Shown here in pieces: positions 49,342 to 60,387 of a stretch of DNA of 64,000 bases. Position 1 is the stretch's first letter; each line of letters begins with the position of its first letter. The notes beneath the pieces are model-generated. The model saw only the letters and a list, made by a program, of their open reading frames with translations. It did no database searches and had not been told where the DNA came from. The stretch is from Tricholoma matsutake (taxonomy: Eukaryota > Basidiomycota > Agaricomycetes > Agaricales > Tricholomataceae): positions 2,976,001-3,040,000 of the forward strand of contig AP026539.1 in NCBI GenBank assembly GCA_026075535.2, in the 5' to 3' direction. The position numbers and the translations under genes are program-made.

Positions 49342-49551
49342 GGTGATGATTTGCACATTTCATTGGAATGCTCTCGAAATACTATCATAGGCATCTATCA
49401 ATCAGTTGATATCAATAATCACGAAGTGATCCATTAAGAGCTATGAGTGAATGAATTTCTTCGGCACCACTGGCAGGTCTGAATTGCCCTGGGACCCTCG
49501 CATCCGATGATTGATGGTTAGTCAGCAGTTCACACAAGCAACCAACATCTC

Positions 49552-52500
49552 ATGCCTATCAAAAAATTCAATCCTAATCTCAGAAATATAGCCAGTGGTG
49601 ACACTCTAATTATCAGCACTACCAGCCATTACACAGCTCGAGGCCTGGTGAAGAAGACAAAAGTTAGCAAGCAAAATTCACACTCCTCTGTGTCCCCATC
49701 CAAGTCCCCTTCCAAACCTATCAAAGGATTGACTCCCTCAGTTTCAGTTGAAGATGAACAAAATATTAACTTTGACAATGTGCTCTTAGAACCCCTCCAA
49801 CTTCCAAAGTCTAAGATGAGAGCCTTACCCATTTGGCCCTCGATACCTTTTTGACCTTTTGTATTCAGTCACAAAATGACTACATGAGGGATTACCTGCA
49901 TAAAAGGAAGTTCTATTTAGCATGTATTCTCTCATCCAAGGCACCTCCAATCGAGATGCTTTGCAGCAGCTGTGGGTCATCGGGAGACTGGCATTGTTTG
50001 GACTGTCTTGGATGTCCAATGTTTTGCAAGGACTGTTGTCAGAAGGCTCATCGGAACAACCTCTTTCACAAGATTCAACACTGGGAAAATGAGTACTTCA
50101 AAGATTCCACCCTTCTACAGGCCGGTCTTACCCTTCACTTCAGTCATGGTGGGAAGCTATGCCCCTCAAACCCCAGTGATGACTCCCACCAAGAAGAGGG
50201 TGAGGATGAATGGCTGTTCAGCCTTCCTGATCTCCCATCTGAGTTATTGGATGATGATGATGACCTCGAGTTCGGCTCAGTTCCTTTCTCTCAAATGGAA
50301 TTGGAAGTGCTGGAGAGAGATGTTAGGGATAAAACTACCTATGCAAAGAATGTACTAGTCATCGTTCATAGCAATGGTGTCCACCATCTTCCGATCCAAT
50401 GGTGCAGGTGCCCTGGACACATACCTGATGATATACAGGCCCTTGATCTGCACTTCTTCCCTGCCTCCTTCAAGCAAGTCAGGATCTGAAGGTCTAGATT
50501 CCTTCCTTGCCAAAAACCAGGAGTGCAAATCCTCTGCTTGGCATTACTACCAGAAGCTGAGGAGATTTACCTCCACATGCTTTCCCAAAACTATTCCAGT
50601 AAGCTCCATCCCACCAATTGAAATACTGATCATCACAACACTGATACTCATGTAATCTGCCAGGACTGATATTGGGAACTCTCCGATGTACAAGGCAATT
50701 CCGGAACCTCAAACATCTGAAGTGGCATGGATTTGGGCATAACGTTGAAAGTCCAGGACTCAGGGATCTCGCTATCCTTTGCCCTGCCTGTCCACAGGTT
50801 GGGATTAATTTGCCCAAAGATTGGAAGAATGATGAAGAACAGCAAGCACTACTTTTACACCAAGTCCCCGATAAACACTAAAGATATTTTAGATGGGTTT
50901 ATACTTGGTCTTTTGCCATTGATGGGAATTTTACAGCTTCTCATCAATGTCAGAAACGACCCAAGGATGATGTGCCACTGACAAATGGCCAGAGCTTTAT
51001 GACAGAGAGCTCGGATTATAAAGCTCACCTCAAGATAGCCAGGGAATTCAAGCAGCCTCCCTGTACATGCAATGAGTTCAAAGCTGATCGGAATGTCAAT
51101 GTTGCTGGCTATGATGCAACTGGTATTGGATCAGTGGTTTGTCTTTGGCATGGATTTTTTCAACCCAAGGCCACCATTGACTTTCAAAAAGGAGAGCAGT
51201 AAGTCTCTTCCCATCACAAATCCTCAATTTACAAGCCCTTTCATCTGAATTTACAGGCAGAAAAACATCGACTATGCAATTTGTAAAGCCCTGAACAGCA
51301 AGACGATGAAGGGGATCAATCGATCACTACTCATATATGACATCTTTTGTCAGTGGATAATCAACTTTTGCCTCCGAGTGAATCAGTCACCCTTTCTGTC
51401 TATCCCAGAAGGTCTTAGGATCACAGGAGCGATCGGGGACTTTCATGTGGTAGGACACATTGATGATTGCCTTCCTAGATATACATTGGTGTATGTGCCA
51501 GGGAGTGGTGTAATTGATGGCGAAATTGTGGAAACTTTGTGGGCTGTCTTGAACAAAACATCCTGAAGTGCCAAGAGTGCGACTATGGCCCATCGGAATG
51601 AAATTCTGGATGACCACATGAATCACTCGAACTGGAAAACGCTAATCGGCATGAGTAAATGTCTCATCATCCTTCCCCTACACTGAATATTGACTGTGTT
51701 ACTCAATGTAGAATCATTGTTGGTTTGGAAGATGAAACAGGCAATGAATTTGTTGAAGGGGTTGGAAGAATCCTATAAGAAACTGACTGAGTCAGTGGCA
51801 CCAGCAGATTTAGAAGCTTGGAGAGAGGGTGAGATGACAGCGCAACAAAATAGGGATGAAAATGTCAAGAGTATGGATTACTATGCCCTGAAATGCAAAC
51901 AAGGTACTGTCCTCTTCATTTCTTATTTCCAATCTCCTGAACTCAAGCATTACCTGGATCAGCCCCAGGTAAAGCCGAGATGCAGTTACAATTGAGCCAA
52001 GAACAGCCTTCAGGCAAAGTCTCTTCAGTGGAATTCCTTTCGGAAGGGATCTCAATTCAAGAGTCTCAGTAAGCGTTTAGTAAAGCTATTGTCAGCATTT
52101 TCACTCCTTTCTTGGGATAGGCTGTCATTACAAAGACAGGTTGGTGGTGTCCCAACAATGACCAAGCAAATTGAAATCACTAAGAAATGAAGTCGGCTTC
52201 TCACAAGAATCTTGGATCATCAGAGGAAAGCAAATCACTTTCTCCGACCTGACTCATCATTGGAAAATATCAGTTCCCTCCAAAGTCTTCATCACTGATG
52301 ATGATGGTGAGATTGATCTAATCTCTTGCCCTGTTTCATCCAACCCATTCAATGATGTGGGATCAGGGAACAGGCCTGAGACTTCCGTCATTGCATTGCC
52401 ATCATCTCTGACCGCCAAAGCAATCAGAGAGAGAGGGCTGGTGGAGCTGGCAAAGCTTGAGACAGAACTTCGGAGTGGGCAGTGCAATGACAACCTCAAA

Positions 52501-53145
52501 GGGATCAGGCTCATGCTGGGAAAGAAAGCTGTCTTGTTCATTACGAAGATCCAACTCAAGGGACCTAAAACAGGAAAAACGAAATCTTGGGATGGTATTC
52601 ACTCTACCGACCAGGCCTTACGACTCTATGCTCAAAACTATCGGGCTGGTAGGGAAGCCCTGGTGTCATCAGGATCTTCAAAAGAAATGCTAGATCAATT
52701 CCAAATCCTTGATAAGAGCTGTCTAAAGATGAGTACTACATTGATAAACCCAAAGGAGTCTGGATGGAAGCATGATTCATTGCCATGGTTCTGGTATATG
52801 GATGTCGAGGGTGACAGTTTGTCATCTAATTATATGAAAGAATGTGAGTGGATGAAAGATTGACTGATGTGTAAAACTAAAGATATATATGTAGTTCACT
52901 GGGTGAACTGGCTGAGAGCAAAAGCAGCATTTGAACAAGCAACGGAGGAAAACACCCTTGTTTGGTATGAGATGAAATGGACAACAGCATACTTCAATCA
53001 TCGGGCAGCAGAGTGGAGGAAGAGAAAAGAGGCTGATTACTCTCATGGACATAAGATCTATGCTGCACAACAGGAGGCGATGTGGGAGGATTTTGCTGAT
53101 ACAGCAAGGAAGTCATTTATTAGATTGGGGGTGAATATTGATTAG
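49552..53145 (+). pseudogene. KDZ transposase with CxC domain, degenerate
   Basis: It starts MPIKKFNPNLRNIASG. A CxC-type cysteine domain (CSSCGSSGDWHCLDC...CKDCCQKAH) lies at about 49956-50050. The segment ECKSSAWHYYQKLRRFTS lies near 50521-50570. The RNase-H-like catalytic blocks are AIDGNFTASH (near 50930), LLIYDIFCQWI (near 51340) and DGEIVETLWA (near 51520). The C-terminus has WFWYMDVEGDS and YVVHWVNWLRAKAAFEQA, joined by an intron at 52844-52882; other introns lie at about 50601-50667 and 51200-51256. It is disrupted by a frameshift near 49840, TGA codons at about 50487, 50664 and 51564, and further frameshifts. It is too damaged to be active as read. Confidence 0.8.
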
Positions 53146-53159
53146 AGTAGTAGTGCATA

Positions 53160-54145
53160 AGTGTCCTGACCCGACACTAGATAACCCGATGAAATGACCC
53201 GACAAAATGACCCAGCAAAATGGCCAGATAAGTATTCCGACCTGACACTAGATGACCGGACACTAGATGACCCAATAAACGACCCAACAAAATGACCTGA
53301 CAAAATGACCTGACAAAATGACCCGACGCAATGACCCGACAAAATGACCCGACAAAATGATCACCTGACAAAATGACCCGATGACCAGACAAAATGACCC
53401 AACAAAACGACCCGACACAATGAGCCAACACCAGATGACCCAACACTATGACCCGATAAAACAAGTTGTTTTATCAGGTCATAGTGTCGGGTCATCTGGT
53501 GTTGGCTCATTGTGTCGGGTCATTTTGTTAGGTCATTTTGTCAGGTCATCTGGTGTCAGGTCATTTTGTCGGGTCATTTTGTCGGTTTGTCGGGTCATCT
53601 GGTGTTGGGTCATTTTGTTGGGTCATTTTGTTGGGTCATTTTGTTGGGTCATTTTGTTGGGTCATTTTGTTGGGTCATTTTGTTGGGTCATTTTGTTGGG
53701 TCATTTTGTCAGGTCATTGCATCGGGTCGTTTTGTCAGATCATCTGGTCGGGTCATCTACTGTCGGGTCATCTGGTGTCAGGTCGGAATACTTGTCTGGC
53801 CATTTTGTCCCAACACCAGATGACCCAACAAGATGATCCGACAAAATGACCCAACACAATGACCCAACAAAATGACCCGACAAAATGACCCGACAAAATG
53901 ACCCAACAAAACGACCTGACAAAATGACCTGACAAAATGACCTGACAAAATGACCTGACAAAATGACCTGACAAAATGACCTGACAAAATGACCTGACAA
54001 AATGACCTGACAAAATGACCCAACAAAATGACCCAACAAAATTACCCGACACCAGATGACCCGACACCAGATGACCCGACTGTAGATGACCCAACCATAG
54101 ATGACCCAAATACTTATCTGGCCATTTTGTTGGGTCATTTTGTCG
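53160..54145. repeat. 13-bp minisatellite blocks in alternating orientation
   Basis: The unit AAAATGACCYRAC runs forward at about 53160-53460, reversed at 53465-53800, forward at 53810-54115 and reversed at 54117-54146. GGCCAGATAAGTATT-like motifs mark three of the switches (about 53221, 53788, 54105). Reading frames rich in GHFVGSF here are artefacts of the repeat. Confidence 0.85.
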
Positions 54146-54415
54146 GATTGATCTCACTTTTATTTTGCAGGGTGGTTTTATATTGTTGTAATCGTTTCAC
54201 ATACATTTGAATATCTTTCATGGTCCAAATGTAAATAATGATTATCCAATATATAATTCCATAGGTAAGTCTCTCTCCATTATCTCAAATCATCCTGTAT
54301 AGCTGCCCAAATACTAGCCACTCTTGTTTGACTCTCCAACATGTTTTGATATCCTGCCATCATAGCAGGTAGGAGTTCCCTTGGAAGTATAGGATGGTGT
54401 TGCCTGGTGGTTTCA

Positions 54416-55862
54416 TCACCAGTGATGTTCTAAGATGATCACAATGAGCATTGCCCAGTTACATTTAAAATTAAATCCAAGATGAAGAGGATCACTCACA
54501 AATTCTCTATGTGCCTGGAGTGCTTGCTCCAGACTCATACCCCACTGGTTGTTCAAAGATATTGAAAACCAGGGCTGTCTTTTCTGGCCACTAGTGGTGG
54601 GATGTTCTTGTAAGTAATTAGAATGCAATCCTCTAATCTTTTCAAGGAGTCCAAGGAGCTCTTCTTCTGCCTTGACAATATGATGCATTTGCTTATAAAC
54701 TTCTGGAACTATAATGTGGAAACTCTTCAGATAACATTTCCCCAGGAATTGTCAACCCGCAGCCTGTCCGATTTTAGAAAACCAAATGAAATGACAGTTC
54801 CCATTGGTTCACTTACCAATTCTTCTCTAATCATTTGCAGATATTGCAATTTATGCTCCGTTGAATGATTACTATTGCTGCCATGAACAAACTCCATGAG
54901 CAGAGAAGATCCATGAATTCCTGTGCTTCGGCATTGTTCAAAAAGGGGAAATCAATGACACCTTCATGTATAAATGCTGGCAATACATTCCAGTTGATGC
55001 TCATGGTTGGTGATTTGACCATCTCTCAAGTTTCAAGTAAATATATCCAATGTTGATCATTACATAAGTTGCATAGCCATAAGCAGACTTCCAATCATCA
55101 AGACTCCATTATCTACTTTTGATCACCGGGTTAAAGGCAAGGTAAGTCGGACTGGACATTCCACATTGGAGACCTCCTCATCATCTACAAGATCTTCCCT
55201 TTCTATCAAGAGCTCTCCCACAGCCACATGTACCATTCCCAATGCCAGCAATGAGTCCTGCTGACTTTGGCTGACATCAAGCAAAACCCTTGATCGGAAG
55301 GAAGGGGCAATTTCATTGACACCTGGCCCCACCTGTTATCAATAAAAAATATTATCATTCTAGTATCTAATAATGAGATGTAGTGCTACATACCACATTC
55401 CAGAATCTCGGTACATCTGGGAAAAGGTCTGGATTGATGACCATGGGAGTACTGATGATCCACCAAGGATTGAGGTATGGTTCCACAATCCTTGTCAAGT
55501 TGATGTTGGTAGTAGCCTCCCTGAGCGATGAAAGGCTTCCCTTGAATGTGCTGATGTCTGAACTTGATACATCCATGACCAAGGAGTGCAGTCTTTTTTG
55601 AAAAGGGGTGAGATAAAGGAACTTGTTCTCAAGGATCATCCATCCAAGTATAATTTCCAGAATCCCCTAACACTGGATAAAAATGTAGTTATGTAGGAGT
55701 AATGCAACTTACAAGTTCTTGCTTCATCCTGGCTTTCCAAATATGATAATACTCATTGAGACCCGACTGACAATGAGGCTGTTTAGCTTCAAGTGTCGCT
55801 GCTCTAGCCCGGGAGCAGAGATAATCAACAACTGCCTGGCATGTTACTTTCAGAGCACTCAT
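54416..55862 (-). CDS. Unrecognised spliced gene next to TET/JBP
   Basis: The first three exons are secure: 55713-55862 (MSALKVTCQAVVDYLCSR), 55394-55666 (EIILGWMILENKFLYLTP; PMVINPDLFPDVPRFWNV) and from 55332 down (VGPGVNEIAPSFRSRVLLD). Introns lie at 55667-55712 and 55333-55393. Later exons are probable near 54831-55020 (NWNVLPAFIHEGVIDFPFL) and 54490-54690 (HHIVKAEEELLGLLEKIRG), but the splices are unclear. No known domain is seen. Its ATG is 303 bp from the ATG of the TET/JBP gene, in divergent orientation, so the two may share a promoter. Confidence 0.55.
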
Positions 55863-56118
55863 TGTCAGGAGTAATGATAGATATTGATGAGAATGATTAG
55901 AGAAATCAACATCTATCATTGATCACTTATCGGTATCGGAGATCAAAGTCACTGATGATGTTCAGATGATGTTCATAGATGAAAGATAACATCAATTGGG
56001 ATCAGGATCGGGATGGACAACAATTGCAGTGACATTTCATTTCACTGGACATTCTTGACAATTGGAATGTCAGATATCAGATTGATTTGAGTGATCAGTA
56101 GATAAAGGCCCCTCTGAT

Positions 56119-56128
56119 TTATATAAAT
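56119..56128 (+). promoter_or_regulatory. TATA-like box of the TET/JBP gene
   Basis: TTATATAAAT lies about 40 bp before the ATG at 56166, in the divergent intergenic region. Confidence 0.35.
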
Positions 56129-56165
56129 ACAATCTGTTGTCTATCTCAGATTCATCAGATTCAAC

Positions 56166-57546
56166 ATGTCATTACCATCTAACTCGCCTTTCTTCTTGAC
56201 CGACACTGTTTCAGACTACCTCCGAGCCCAATTTTGGTGGGTGATTTCAAGGAAGCTCCATGAGAATCAGAATGTTCCTGATCTTGCAAAGATGAAGGCA
56301 ATTTGGTCAATCTATAACCAAGAGAATCCTGGCCCACTTCCTCCACTTTCACTATCAGTTCAACTCGCAGTTGACTGTGAACAAATGGCAACAATGGCAG
56401 CTGATGCTTATTGCAATAGAAGTAATATTTAGATTTTGTCAATTTGAAATTTCTGGCTAAATGATTTCAGTGAAATTCAATGATCTTGATGTGCAAAGAT
56501 ATGACTCAAACATGTTATTGAAGAGACCGACTGGTCGGAACGACTCCAAGGAGGATTCCTTGATCATGACAAGCCGTTATGGTGGACAGAGACTACTTAC
56601 CCAGCCGACCATTGTCCTAGACATGCATAAACGGATCCTACTTTGGTTCCTCCCTGGCATCCTGAGCCCTGAAAGACAGGTGAGAACTTGTTGATATAAT
56701 AATACCCCCCTCTGATTCATTCGACTATCACTTGGCTTGTAGAGAATTCTTTGGGAGGCTGCACTGAAGATGGATCAATCTCTCAGAGGATCCCTTACTC
56801 TGAATCCGACTCGCACAAAATGTTATTTGGATCCTCAATATTATAAATCTCCTGGAAAATGTCAGCCTTATCCTGGCAATATCAATCTCTCGCCAGCTTG
56901 GTTCCAGCAAGCACACAATGTAAGTTGATGGTTTTTATATTTCAGGGCCTTTAATTCTATCTTCTGATTGTTCTAGACTCCTAAATTCAAGCCCGAGATT
57001 TCAAAGACCTTGAAGGTGAGATCAGAGAACCTGAACACACTTGGATGGCTGAAAGAAACTTCGGAATTGTTCGCACTGATGGGTGCCTTGCTCAGCATTG
57101 TTCATCCTGAACTGTATGACATTGGTCGGGGGGTGCTGAAGAAGGTGGGAGATTCTCTGGACATGGTAAAGGATGGTGAGGAGGTGCTAGAGGTTTTACA
57201 GCTGTGGACAACACCTTTCTCAGGATATGGTTTGATCAGTAATTGCATCACCCCTATGCATCGGGACAACAATTCCCAAGGCCCATGGTACGACTGTTTA
57301 ATGACCATCAGAGATTATGAAAAGGGAGCTCGGTTGAAACTCAAGAACCTTGGATTGGAGCTGGATTATCCTTTGGGAACAATGGTTTTCCTGCTGGGAA
57401 AGGTAATCCGACACAGAATTTCAGAGATTAATGGGAACCGGGTATGTATTGCCCAATATATGAGCGATAATGTTCATGAGAGGATGAGGATGAGATCGCC
57501 TGAGTGGACGACAGTGACCAAGACTTTCTCATCTGTGCCAGTCTGA
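56166..57546 (+). CDS. TET/JBP-type 2-oxoglutarate/Fe(II) dioxygenase, intact, 403 aa
   Basis: The exons are 56166-56421, 56471-56679, 56743-56919 and 56977-57546. The introns are 49, 63 and 57 nt (GTAATA, GTGAGA, GTAAGT donors) and the phases agree, giving 403 codons without a stop. The double-stranded beta-helix core lies in the last exon. It has the iron ligands HxD in PMHRDNNS (near 57258), a GPWYDCLMTIRDY strand, LDYPLGTMVFLLGKVIRH with the distal His, and a following Arg in NGNRVCIAQY for 2-oxoglutarate. This order is that of the TET/JBP family, whose members oxidise 5-methylcytosine or thymine in DNA. Fungal members are expanded and often lie in KDZ transposons. It is the only large cargo gene with no visible damage and sits about 560 bp from the right terminus. 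The N-terminal 200 residues have no domain I can name. Confidence 0.85.
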
Positions 57547-57746
57547 ATGATTTGTATTTCCAATTTTATTTCATGATACAATATCATACTGGGTGACAAA
57601 TGAACTTTTGTATGGTTATCTTCTGATGTAATGATGTGGAGCTAGCACTTCAACATATTTTGACCAGCATGCCCAACAGAGAACATAACCTTTGAAGGAT
57701 GCCATGCACCAATACATGTGACCTTGCGGAGACCCTTGTGTGTCTT

Positions 57747-58106
57747 CCTTTGACCCATGGGCCCATTCATCATATGGTTCACTGCAGTATTAATATATAT
57801 AACCCATGGGCCCATCCATCATATGTTCCACTATAGTGTTGACATGACCCATGGGCCTATCCATCATATGGTCCACTGCAGTATTGACTTGACCCATGGG
57901 CCCATTCATGACAAATGGCCTATAGCAGTACTCATATCACCCATAAGCCCATCCTATTTCCATGACCTTATATCTACCACATGAGCCCACTTATCTACTA
58001 TGGTCTGTTATAATCCATGGGCCCAGATTAGCTGGACCATTTCAAACAGCTTAAAGCCATCATTAGTTGGTCCATTTGTAATGGTCCAAATACACTGAAG
58101 GGGCTG
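57747..58106. repeat. Right subterminal repeats and TIR
   Basis: Four units of about 44-52 bp (ACCCATGGGCCCATYCATCATATG plus a spacer) fill 57751-57910. The TIR follows (about 57957-58106). The units are reversed relatives of those at 37550-37870. Confidence 0.75.
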
Positions 58107-58510
58107 GGCAAACATCTTTGGCCATCGATATGATCAAGGAACTGGGATCAACGACACTTTCTACCTGGTTGTTACCATGGACATCCATAATAACTGATCT
58201 AATTGATGAAGTTTCTTTAGTGATGACAAAAGGCTGAGGGATTTCACTGGGTCGGAGACTGCTAATATAGGTCTCATATGGGTCAGGCATGATGATTGCA
58301 TTGGGACTAAACATGTTTGTCGCATTGTTTCTGGATTGTGGGATTTGTTTCGGTGTGACTGTTCTCTCCATTTTGTTTGAACCTTGGGTGAAAGCGAGAG
58401 TAGTTCTTCAGATGTCAGCGTGACGATCAGCATCTTCATTGAGCATGCAAAGATATCGTGCATGATTTTCTCATTCTGTACCAGTGCCTGTGTCGCATAC
58501 AATGGTCCGT
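58107..58510 (-). pseudogene. Gypsy-M gag-protease fragment
   Basis: Minus-strand blocks VTLTSEELLSLSPKVQTKW, PDPYETYISSLRPSEIPQPF and VESVVDPSSLIISMAKDVC lead into the transposon at 58106. The protease continues as HKLGLAYD at 37397. One frameshift near 58350 separates the first block from the others. The fragment is cut on its other side by LTR-T at 58511. Confidence 0.75.
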
Positions 58511-59860
58511 TGATGATACTCAGCCCGGAAACCCAAACAAAACCCACAAAATGGCTTCAGATGGTATAACACGAGTCAGAGGAAGGTTGTGAGGCCCTCT
58601 AGATGTCACCTGTCAGACCGACTGTCAAATAGTCATAAAACAACTGCTTGTTGAAGCAGTTTGAGGCTAAAAGAATGTGTTTCGAGACTTTGCAATGATT
58701 TTCGAGATGTTGCAATGCTTTTCAAGATGTCGCAATATTTTTTGAAGAGGTTTCAAGGAATTTCGAGTGCACAGATATGTTCGGATGCAAGATCGGGGGA
58801 CTAGACGAGTAGTAGAAGTGATGAAAAGGCTAATTGAGGGAAGCAAGAGCGAAAATAGCGTAATGTGAGGAATTTCGAGGAATTTCGAGGAAGTTTAGCA
58901 TAAAACACCAAACTTCAGACTGAATAAGACTAAACTGTACTCTCAAATCACTGTGATCTGGGAGGAAGACGACGACTTTCTTGTTTTTAGTACATCTTTT
59001 TATATAAAATAAAGAAAGTACCTAAAAGGGCTAGAGAACATGAGGCAAACATGTGGAAAACTCGAGGCAAAAGACAATATAAGTATATCAGAACAATAAA
59101 GCGAGCCTAAAAGGGGTGAATATAACACATGATGAAGAAATAATAAGAAGGAATAGCTAAAACCAGACTGTCCTTGTTATAAATTGAATAAAGGATCGGA
59201 AACTGCATCGAGCGGATTGTATGCGTGCACATGCGGTCAAAATGTGTTCAATATACTCGATATAGTGTCCCATGTGTCCAGCATGCATCCGAAGATCATT
59301 CGAATAGGAAATACTGTGTCCGACAATGTTTTTCGAGGTTTGATGTTTTTCAAAGATTTTCGAAGATTCTTTGGACTTTGTTCATGGCCCGATATCGGTG
59401 CGATATTGTTCGACAATGGTAGGGAATACGTCTGGCATGTGTGCGATGATTATTCGGATGGCGATATAGTGTCCGATGTCGATTTGTGATGTTCGATGAT
59501 TTTCGAAGTTGGTCAAGGAAATATCGGACTTGTTCAAAGGCCGATATCGCTGCGATATTGCTCGATACTGGTTCGGAACTCGTTGACGATGCTCCAAGTG
59601 TCTATCCCGAGCTGTCCGAAGGTTGGGGTAGTTGTACTATAGTGGCCGAAGGCATACGAAGAATTTCAAGGTGTCGCGAAGAGTTTAGAAGCATTGCAAA
59701 GGATTTCAAAGCATTCTCGTGACTTTGCAGAGCTTCTTAGAGCGTCGTAGAGCTTCAGAGGGGTTCGTATGGGTTCGTAGAGGTTCATATGGGTTTGTAG
59801 AGCTTCGACAACGATCATAGATGTGATTTTCCGAGCTTGAACAACAAGGTGGACCTATCA
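58511..59860 (+). mobile_element. LTR-T copy B, solo LTR (1350 bp, TSD CCGT)
   Basis: TGATGATACTCAGCCC to GGTGGACCTATCA, flanked by CCGT at 58507-58510 and 59861-59864. It is homologous to 12150-13595 throughout. It interrupts the Gypsy-M gag: the minus-strand frame KGKEKDG before it continues PLYATQALVQNEKI after it. Confidence 0.8.
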
Positions 59861-60387
59861 CCGTCTTTTTCCTTACCCTTCGATGCACCAGCAAAGTTCC
59901 TTTCATGTGGTGGCAAATAGGTGTTCTCCCTGACCGATGCATATGGGTGTACCAAGGTTTGCATTGGGGGTATGGTGGTCGATGATGAAGTGGTCGATGC
60001 AGGGGAAGTCATTGTCGGTGTTGATGTTGGAGCCATAGTTGAAGTCGAAGGGTTGACCATTGTCAATGAAGATGTCAGGGGTGCTGGGACTGGAGCAGTA
60101 GATGTCGATGATGCAGGGACAGGGGTTGTCGTGGCCAGAACCGAATTTTGAACCTCTTTGTTCGGATGCAAAAATGGTTGACCACTTCAAAGCACAAATA
60201 TTTTGCACTCGAGAGCCACTATTCTATCTTTGGAGTCAGTTGTCAACATTGAATTATGATAAATGCCTTTCATCTCCAATCCTGATGTAGAAATGGCATC
60301 GGACTCTGTTATCGAAGTGATCGCAGCCAAGTTTGAACTAGTCAAAGTCAAAGGTGCCGATGGTGCAATGCTGAATAAAAGTGTGGC
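59861..60387 (-). pseudogene. Gypsy-M gag, N-terminal fragment
   Basis: One minus-strand frame from 60387 to 59861: FSIAPSAPLTLTSSNLAAI, a TGA near 60185, then a Pro/Thr/Ser-rich stretch and VRENTYLPPHERNFAGASK. It is cut at 60387 by the Gypsy-5 LTR, so the true start is outside the window. Confidence 0.6.

Larger units (their letters stand above)
37398..58106. mobile_element. 20.7-kb KDZ-type DNA transposon with TET/JBP cargo
   Basis: The limits come from inverted termini and a direct repeat. Left: CACAACTCTCAGTG then ACTTTAGACCATTA. Right, in reverse complement: CAGCCCCTTCAGTG then TATTTGGACCATTA. Similarity extends about 150 bp (37398-37552 against 57957-58106), including TGGTCCAGCTAAT. 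GGCAAAC flanks both ends, and the interrupted retropepsin of Gypsy-M rejoins in frame when the element is removed. It contains a KDZ transposase (49552-53145), a TET/JBP gene (56166-57546), a PIF/Harbinger-type gene pair (46461-49341) and further genes of unknown role. KDZ elements carrying TET/JBP genes are known from basidiomycetes. The transposase is broken, so movement would need help from elsewhere. Confidence 0.85.

Noticed and set aside
53381..54210. Overlapping frames repeating GHFVGSF on both strands
   Set aside because: They are direct translations of a 13-bp minisatellite in all frames.
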